A stretch of 64,000 bases of DNA, taken from NCBI GenBank assembly GCA_004193595.1, contig RPGQ01000001.1, positions 124,001-188,000 on the forward strand, in the 5' to 3' direction. Positions 58,456 to 64,000 of this stretch are shown one piece after another. This DNA comes from Desulfobacteraceae bacterium Eth-SRB2. Lineage in GTDB: Bacteria; Desulfobacterota; Desulfobacteria; Desulfobacterales; UBA11574. The notes under the pieces were generated by a model that saw nothing but the letters and a program-made list of their open reading frames with translations, did no database searches and was not told the origin of the DNA. How positions within the stretch are numbered: position 1 is the first letter of the stretch; the number at the start of each line of letters is the position of its first letter. Both the position numbers and the translations under genes were made by a program.

Positions 58456-59691
58456 ATGAAAAAATTGTCGAAAAGCCACCGAAACTTTTTTTTATCGTTT
58501 ATCAGATGCTTTTGCATCATTTTTTGCTTATCGATACTTGCCTTCCGGAGCAACACGAGTTCCGCCGCGACCATTAAAATCGGCGCGATCAACCCTCTTT
58601 CCGGCGGGCTGGCAAAAAATGGTATCGAGATCCATCAGGGGATCGAGGTTGCCGTGGCCGAGGCCAATGAGGCCGGGGGTATCGGCGGCAATCAGCTTCA
58701 GCTGATCTCACGCGATGATCAGAGCCGGCCGGATGTGGCCATCTCCAGGGCTGAAGAATTGTGCTCCTGGGAAAAGGTGGCCGCGCTCACCGGTGGTTAT
58801 GTGGATTCCCTGGTCGGGCCTATCGCTGCAGTGGCTAAAAAATACCGGATTCCTTATGTCGCCAGTGCCAGTTTGCAAAAGGAGCTGGCACAGTGTAAAA
58901 ATCCATTCTTTTTCAGAGTTTCCCGGCTTCAGGACTTTGTTGAACCCCTCTGTGGCATCTTGACTCAACGTTTTAAGCCCCAACATCTGGCCATTTTGCA
59001 CGCCGCCACCCCTGGATCTTCAGAACTGGCCCGTGACCTTGAACGGTGTCTTAAGACCCATGGCCTTAATGTAAAACTGATCGAAAAATTCCGTCCGGGT
59101 ACACCTAATTTCACACCGCTTATAGCCAAAATGGCCGGTATGAACATCGACGTGATCGTTTCAGGCGGCTTTACACCGGATCATATCCTTCTTGTGCGCC
59201 AGCTCAAAGAAAACAGAATATCACCCAAGGCATTTATTGGCCCATTCGGCATTGCATATGAAAGTTTTATAAAAACAATGGGTAAAGATGCCGACTACCT
59301 TTACAGCACGTGTGCCTGGAATCCGGGAATTACCGAGCCCGGTACGGAAGCGGCCTCTATAGCCTTTATTCAAAGATTTGTCCGAATGTTTAAACAGCAG
59401 CCCAACACCACCAACATGCACGGTTACACCTCTGCCCGAGCTCTGATTGCGGCCATGCAGGCAGTGTTGCATAACGGCCTGCCCCTTACCGGTGATAATA
59501 TTCGCATGGCATTGACAAAACTTGACCTGGTTCTGCCCATGGAGCATCTTGCTTTTGACAAAACCGGAGACCCCCTCCATTACAAACATATGGTTGTCCA
59601 GATTCAAAAAGAAAAACTCGTGGTTGTCTATCCATCTGATCGAGCCTCCGGACAGCCGGTTTATCCAATGCCCCCATGGGATCAAAGATAG
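58456..59691 (+). CDS. ABC transporter substrate-binding protein (LIV/amide family)
   Basis: ATG 58456 opens a signal peptide (FLSFIRCFCIIFCLSILAF) of a 411-residue periplasmic binding protein. The type I binding fold shows IKIGAINPLSGGLAKNG and the later VIVSGGFTPDHIL. It delivers a branched-chain amino acid, amide, urea or similar ligand. The permease gene starts 3 bases after its stop, forming an operon. A longer frame (58408) has no support. Confidence 0.9.
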   Translation: MKKLSKSHRNFFLSFIRCFCIIFCLSILAFRSNTSSAATIKIGAINPLSGGLAKNGIEIHQGIEVAVAEANEAGGIGGNQLQLISRDDQSRPDVAISRAEELCSWEKVAALTGGYVDSLVGPIAAVAKKYRIPYVASASLQKELAQCKNPFFFRVSRLQDFVEPLCGILTQRFKPQHLAILHAATPGSSELARDLERCLKTHGLNVKLIEKFRPGTPNFTPLIAKMAGMNIDVIVSGGFTPDHILLVRQLKENRISPKAFIGPFGIAYESFIKTMGKDADYLYSTCAWNPGITEPGTEAASIAFIQRFVRMFKQQPNTTNMHGYTSARALIAAMQAVLHNGLPLTGDNIRMALTKLDLVLPMEHLAFDKTGDPLHYKHMVVQIQKEKLVVVYPSDRASGQPVYPMPPWDQR

Positions 59692-59694
59692 CTT

Positions 59695-60552
59695 ATGTGG
59701 ACTACGGTTCTGGTTTCGGGCATATCCATGGGCTCCTTTTATATCCTGATTGCACTTGGATTTGCACTGATCTTTGGAGTCACTCGCTATTTTAATCTGG
59801 CCCATGGCGAGCTGGTGGTATTGGCCGGCTATGTGGCCTATTGGCTCTGGGACGTTTATGCGCTTTCCTTTGTGTTAACATTTCCGGTCGCCATTCTGGT
59901 GTTATTTTTGATATGCCTGGGTCTCAAACGCCTATTTGCCCGGCTCAGTGAACCTCTGGAGTTAAATTCCATCGTTCTGAGTTTCGGAATTGCCATTGTC
60001 ATCCAAAACAGTATGCTTATCCTTTTTTCCGGTAATTATCGGTTGATTCGCATTCCATCCCTGAACAAGAATTTCCACTTCCATGAGGTTTATATGAGTT
60101 ATGGTCAACTCACTCTGCTTCTATTGTCCCTGATTGTGATTTTCCTGCTTTATATACTTATGTACCGAACGTATCTGGGAAAGGCGTTGAGGGCCACGAT
60201 CCAGGATAAGGAGGCGGCCGCTCTGGCAGGAATTAACGTGACCATCATGGGAACATTTGCTTTCTGCCTCGGTGCTGTGCTTATCGGTCTGGCAGGACCG
60301 CTTTACGGCTGCACACACTATCTTTATCCGTCAACCGGACATGAAATCACTTTGCTGGCTATTACCATCACAATTTTTGCCGGTGTGGGCCGCCTGGGCG
60401 GAATTATCCTGGCAGGCTGGATTCTGGGACTGGCTGAATCTTTTACCGTAATACTCTGCGGATCCAGCTGGCGTGAGATGGTTACGTCCCTTTTGTTACT
60501 CATCCTGCTGGCGTTCAAGCCTTACGGCATTCTTGGAAATAGAGAATCATGA
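59695..60552 (+). CDS. livH: LIV-type ABC permease, LivH family
   Basis: A 285-residue inner-membrane permease with about eight hydrophobic helices. It carries GVTRYFNLAHGELVVLAGYV near the N-terminus and AAALAGINVTIMGTFAF, the family coupling region. It follows the binding protein by 3 bases. LivM is next after a 177-bp repeat element, and no ATP-binding subunits are present in the window. Confidence 0.92.
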   Translation: MWTTVLVSGISMGSFYILIALGFALIFGVTRYFNLAHGELVVLAGYVAYWLWDVYALSFVLTFPVAILVLFLICLGLKRLFARLSEPLELNSIVLSFGIAIVIQNSMLILFSGNYRLIRIPSLNKNFHFHEVYMSYGQLTLLLLSLIVIFLLYILMYRTYLGKALRATIQDKEAAALAGINVTIMGTFAFCLGAVLIGLAGPLYGCTHYLYPSTGHEITLLAITITIFAGVGRLGGIILAGWILGLAESFTVILCGSSWREMVTSLLLLILLAFKPYGILGNRES

Positions 60553-60573
60553 TCTATTATCGAACATATAATG

Positions 60574-60750
60574 ATTGACGGTTTCGTAAAAAGTCCAACT
60601 TCTGCGTTGTGCTGCATTTCGCAATCATTCAACGTACGAAAAGTACGCCTCATGATTACAAAATTTGCACGCCTTTTTATCCCGCCTATGTTTGGCGGGG
60701 GAATTTGAACTTTTTACGAAACCGTCTAAATCGGACTTTTTACGAGTTCA
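60574..60750. repeat. 177-bp MITE-like element, copy 2
   Basis: An inverted copy of 14318-14494 with the same ends. It fills the gap between livH and livM and stops 3 bases before the livM ATG, so it supplies all upstream sequence of livM. Confidence 0.9.
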
Positions 60751-60753
60751 TTA

Positions 60754-61752
60754 ATGATTAATATAAAAACAAAAAATTCTCGATACGGCTTCAATAAGGG
60801 GTTAACCCCGGATAAAATCAGTCTTTTGATGGGTCTATTCCTTTTGTTGCTGCTTCCGCTTCTGGTTCGGCAAAATGACTATATTCTGCAGGTCTTTACC
60901 CATGCCCTGCTACTGGCTACCCTGGCACTTGCCTGGAACATTCTGGGTTTAAGCGGTTCGATTTCCCTTGGACACGCCGCTTTTTTCGGTTCCGGCGCCT
61001 ATGCTTCGGCCCTTTTAAGTCTTGATTTGGGTCTGTCTCTCTGGATCACCATTCCTTTAGCCGGGTTTATAGCCGCGGGACTCGGTTTTATTATGGGTCT
61101 GATCTGCATGCGCCTGAGAGGTGCTTATTTTGCCCTGGCTACCCTGGCCTTTATAGAAATCCCCAGAGTTATAACCGATAACTGGGACCAAGTGACCCGC
61201 GGTTCTTTAGGACTGGTAGGTCTGCCGGGATTTCCCTCTTTGAACCTGGGGACATGGCATATCGATTTTTATTCCAGTTTCACGGCCTCTTATTATCTTG
61301 TGTTTATTTATTTTCTTTTATTGCTGGGCCTGGTGGGATTTATATTTCGTTCCAATCTGGGTCTGGCACTTCAGGCCATCCGTGAAGAGGAAATCGCTTC
61401 CCAAGCCGTGGGCATTGATGCGGACAGATTGCGATTGTTCTCCATGCTGCTCAGTGCCTTTTTCACGGGAGTCACCGGTGCCTGTTATGCACATCTGGTC
61501 CGATATATCAACCCGGGACTGGTCTTTGGACTTCATTTCTCCGCCATACCCATGATCTTTGCTATTTGCGGGGGCCGGTTCACCATTATAGGACCTGCTC
61601 TGGCAGCACTGATTATTTATCCCTTGGATCAATTCGTTTTTCACCCCCTGATTCCCACAGGACATGAGTTTTTATATGGGGCGGTGCTCATCTTTGCTGT
61701 TCTATTCATGCCGGCAGGGTTCTGGGGAAGTATACAAAGAACAACGAATTGA
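60754..61752 (+). CDS. livM: LIV-type ABC permease, LivM family
   Basis: A 332-residue permease with about eight to ten helices and ALAWNILGLSGSISLGHAAF plus REEEIASQAVGIDADRLRLF, both LivM hallmarks. The ATG is preceded only by the repeat element and has no Shine-Dalgarno, so expression may depend on read-through from livH. LivG/LivF-type ATPases are not downstream, where a repeat-filled gap follows. Confidence 0.92.
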   Translation: MINIKTKNSRYGFNKGLTPDKISLLMGLFLLLLLPLLVRQNDYILQVFTHALLLATLALAWNILGLSGSISLGHAAFFGSGAYASALLSLDLGLSLWITIPLAGFIAAGLGFIMGLICMRLRGAYFALATLAFIEIPRVITDNWDQVTRGSLGLVGLPGFPSLNLGTWHIDFYSSFTASYYLVFIYFLLLLGLVGFIFRSNLGLALQAIREEEIASQAVGIDADRLRLFSMLLSAFFTGVTGACYAHLVRYINPGLVFGLHFSAIPMIFAICGGRFTIIGPALAALIIYPLDQFVFHPLIPTGHEFLYGAVLIFAVLFMPAGFWGSIQRTTN

Positions 61753-61814
61753 ACCCTCCGTGGGGTGTAAATCAAGACTGTTGTTTGCTAAGATTGCTAT
61801 GGCTATTTGGTTTC

Positions 61815-62025
61815 AGGTGTCAGGTGTCAGGAAACATGTTCAGTAGTAATGAGCCAGCCCTGAGGGAACGATTCATTTTTTACACCATACACTGCCGTTT
61901 CCTCAGCTAACTGCCAGCGGCGTTCTTGCTCTGGGACTTTCCGTTCCAATGTTTTCTCTAATCCATTCAACATACGTTGGTCACCTCGTTTCCCCCTTAA
62001 TCCTTAACCCTGACACCTGACACCT
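61815..62025. repeat. 211-bp element with perfect 17-bp GGTGTCAGG-type inverted ends
   Basis: AGGTGTCAGGTGTCAGG (61815-61831) and its perfect complement (62009-62025) bound the element. A related hairpin is at 63794-63860. Confidence 0.75.
61827..61973 (-). CDS. Possible 48-aa protein inside the GGTGTCAGG element
   Basis: On the minus strand GAGGTG precedes ATG 61973 by about 8 bases, and the frame (MLNGLEKTLERKVPEQERRW) ends within the element's left arm. I recognise no family. It may be a passenger fragment. Confidence 0.35.
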   Translation of the reverse strand: MLNGLEKTLERKVPEQERRWQLAEETAVYGVKNESFPQGWLITTEHVS

Positions 62026-62146
62026 AAAAAAAGCTTCGGAGCCACGGTTTGTCAATAGAAAGGCATCAGCGTTTACCAACGGTCTTGATTTCCACCCGTG
62101 CGAAATAACAAGTCTCTTAATGGCAACCTGTTTATGCCATCAGAAT

Positions 62147-62245
62147 GGAATAATGGAATGTTGGGATAAGAGCGGAAATAAACCATTTTAATTGTAAAAA
62201 ACTCCTCAAACCCATCATTCCATTACTCCATCATTCCATTATTCC
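62147..62245. repeat. Inverted repeat GGAATAATGGAATG
   Basis: GGAATAATGGAATG (62147-62160) is complementary to CATTCCATTATTCC (62232-62245), with extra CCATCATTCCATTACT copies next to the right arm. No gene is inside. Confidence 0.7.
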
Positions 62246-62301
62246 AATTGAGCCTGCCCGCTCGTGCCTTGCAATGGCAGGCGGGGCCAAGCCCCTATGT
62301 T

Positions 62302-63678
62302 CTATTTACTGTCCAGATAGTCCCTTACCCATGCCAGAGCCTCGGACCTGCTTTTTATTTTATTTGTTAATTTTTCTTCTTGCACAAGGTTTAGAATTCT
62401 TTTGAATAACGGTGAAGGAATAAGCCTGAATTCATGAATAAGGTCATGGCCTGTAATCAGCGGCGGTTCCTTGATTTTGGGTTTAAAACTATAAAAAAAA
62501 TTATGAATCATCTCTTTTACAAACCTTATGAAGGCCTTGTGTGTTTGATTGGGCTTGTCTCGTTTTGCCATGATATCCGCAATGGAATGCAACAGCAGGG
62601 CAGGTGTGTTGTCTCCGCATTTTTTAAAGAAACGGGTGGTCCCCTTATGTGTTAACGTTTTTTTCTGCATGGCCGTGAAAAGAAAAAGCGGATTTAAATG
62701 GTTACGGATAATAAAATCCACGAACCGCTTTTCACGATTGGAAAGTCTCAACTTTTGGTTGACTTTTTGAGCCAGATCCACACTTTTCCGGGAATGGCCG
62801 TAAAAATGGATTTTCCCCCTGGTATCTATGGTTTTAGCCCAGGGCTTGCCCATGTCATGCAGCAAAATTGCATATTTAAGGAGAACGGTTTTTTCTTCAT
62901 CAAGATATTGCCGGATCTGGATGCAAGTATCCGGCAGAATCTTGTCCGGATCGTTGAGTAGGGTTTCAAGGTGGTGATACGCTTTCAGGGTATGTTCAAA
63001 CACGTCATAAAGATGATGGCTGTTTTGAAGGCATCCTTTTAAGCGGTCAAAATCCGGGAAGATGGCGGTTAAAAGACCGGCGTCAGCCATTTGGGAAAGA
63101 TAATGATATGATTTCGACGTGCCCAGTAATTTGAAAATTTCTTCCCGTATCCGCTCACCGGCTGAATTGTGTATGAGTTTTGCGTAAGCGCTTATACGGG
63201 AAGCCGTCTGTGGTTCGATTTCGAAATTCAAACATGCAGCAATTCTATAGGCCCGTATCAAACGGATCGGATCTTTTTTAAAAACATCTGCTGAAACCAT
63301 ACGAACTTTTTTATCGGCCAGATCCCCAAGACCCCCCAGGCAGTCGATAATTTCTCCTGAAGAAAGATCATATGCCATGGCATTGATGGTAAAATCCCTT
63401 TTTTTAAGGTCGTCTTCTATGAAAGAGCCGTTTAAAGAGGTGATATCAAAAATATTATCCTTGGATACCACCCGAATGATCATCTGCCCGGGTTTTCCCA
63501 TCTTAAATAGGTGGCCCGATATATTTTTGGCCATGTTTTCCGCAAATTTTTTGGGATTTTCCGTGACCGCAATGTCATAGTCGCTTGGAATTCGGTCAAG
63601 AAGAAGATCCCTGATCGAGCCGCCGATGATATATGCGCCTTTTGTTTGAGAAAACATATTTGAATTAAAATGAATCAT
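62302..63678 (-). CDS. tRNA nucleotidyltransferase / poly(A) polymerase family protein with HD domain
   Basis: A 458-residue enzyme. The head has GGSIRDLLLDRIPSDYDIAV, where the DxD acidic pair binds metal, then KRDFTINAMAYDL and RMVSADVFKKDPIRLIRAYR. An HD-type domain follows (LLHDMGKPWAKTID, then GHSRKSVDLA). This architecture fits CCA-adding or CC/A-adding enzymes and related poly(A) polymerases; I cannot separate them from sequence alone. Confidence 0.9.
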   Translation of the reverse strand: MIHFNSNMFSQTKGAYIIGGSIRDLLLDRIPSDYDIAVTENPKKFAENMAKNISGHLFKMGKPGQMIIRVVSKDNIFDITSLNGSFIEDDLKKRDFTINAMAYDLSSGEIIDCLGGLGDLADKKVRMVSADVFKKDPIRLIRAYRIAACLNFEIEPQTASRISAYAKLIHNSAGERIREEIFKLLGTSKSYHYLSQMADAGLLTAIFPDFDRLKGCLQNSHHLYDVFEHTLKAYHHLETLLNDPDKILPDTCIQIRQYLDEEKTVLLKYAILLHDMGKPWAKTIDTRGKIHFYGHSRKSVDLAQKVNQKLRLSNREKRFVDFIIRNHLNPLFLFTAMQKKTLTHKGTTRFFKKCGDNTPALLLHSIADIMAKRDKPNQTHKAFIRFVKEMIHNFFYSFKPKIKEPPLITGHDLIHEFRLIPSPLFKRILNLVQEEKLTNKIKSRSEALAWVRDYLDSK

Positions 63679-63793
63679 TGATTCTTTTACTTTTCTTGAC
63701 GTTACCTCTTTTTATAAGTATTCTAAAGTGTGTAATTCACTGATGTTGGTTAACAGCGGTCATTTATTACTTTCCATCGGAATTCGAAAGTCT

Positions 63794-63860
63794 GGTTTCA
63801 GGTGTCGGGTGTCAGGAGGACGAACGTAGAGCTGACACCTGAACACTGACACCTGAAACC
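63794..63860. repeat. GGTTTCAGGTGTC hairpin
   Basis: GGTTTCAGGTGTC (63794-63806) pairs with GACACCTGAAACC (63848-63860), with extra GTGTCAGG copies inside. It belongs to the same family as 61815-62025. Confidence 0.75.
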
Positions 63861-63958
63861 TGGATTGCTTGAGCTAAATCACCAACAATCTTGATTTACA
63901 CCCTATTCTAAACCGTACTTATATCACTATTTTAAGATTGTGTCTATCCGGACACCCT

Positions 63959-64000
63959 ATGGTCGAAACCATAAAAAAAGTCTTTAAAGTTGCGGTTACC
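63959..64000 (+). CDS. Possible start of a gene running off the window
   Basis: An ATG opens 14 codons (MVETIKKVFKVAVT) to the window edge. No clear Shine-Dalgarno. Too short to identify. Confidence 0.3.
   Translation, partial: MVETIKKVFKVAVT

Overview
The window looks like chromosome from a sulfate-reducing-type deltaproteobacterium (Desulfobacterota, Desulfobacterales-like). This rests on gene content and style, not on a database search: large secreted repeat proteins, B12-binding radical SAM enzymes, a UROD/MetE-like protein, a LIV-type ABC cassette, and many short palindromic elements. Gene density is moderate and the DNA is rich in mobile-element debris and broken genes. I see no rRNA, tRNA or CRISPR array.

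Layout. 0.1-5.0 kb: chemotaxis genes (cheR, a small HTH protein, a receiver protein, cheW, an MCP, cheD) with a good sigma-54-like promoter before cheW. A cheD-receiver pair exists twice, each copy missing the opposite half. 5-14.3 kb: a giant secreted protein with a damaged metzincin motif, WD40-like repeats and a C-terminal SPOR domain; a membrane-anchored MerR-type protein just upstream of it; and a divergent lipoprotein with TPR and periplasmic-binding parts. 14.3-19.1 kb: pepA, ssb, and a B12/radical SAM protein paired with a SPASM-like protein. 19.4-22.2 kb: a three-gene module with a caspase-like (CHAT-type) protein that appears to carry two peptidoglycan-binding domains inside the protease fold.

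22.5-29.7 kb is a scrambled inverted copy of 45.6-52.7 kb (zinc-ribbon gene, tatA, giant RHS/NHL protein). It differs by very frequent short indels in coding and noncoding DNA alike, and a group II intron RT fragment replaces part of it. This may be a decayed duplication or an unpolished assembly segment. 30.1-32.8 kb holds what looks like an integron gene cassette with an Abi-alpha (DUF4393) gene, then an intact ISKra4-type insertion sequence. 33-42.5 kb: a GH114-type surface protein, a cold-shock gene, an S1/winged-helix protein, a shortened radical SAM gene, RNase HI, a spermidine-synthase-like gene cut by an intact REP-associated (Y1) transposon, and small orphan genes. 42.5-44.6 kb: a wrecked ISKra4 gene and a bacterial CXC (tesmin/TSO1-like) cysteine-rich protein. 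44.7-51.4 kb: the better copy of the RHS/NHL gene, itself broken by one TGA codon and lacking the RHS core.

52-64 kb is ordinary chromosome: tatA, a zinc-ribbon gene, a UROD/MetE-like protein, penicillin-binding protein 1A, a metallo-beta-lactamase-fold protein, a LIV transporter (binding protein and two permeases, no ATPases, with a MITE-like element between the permeases) and a tRNA nucleotidyltransferase/poly(A) polymerase-family enzyme. Several dispersed palindromic repeat families (14.3/60.6 kb, 16.7 kb, 56.8/52.2 kb, 61.8/63.8 kb) fill the gaps.
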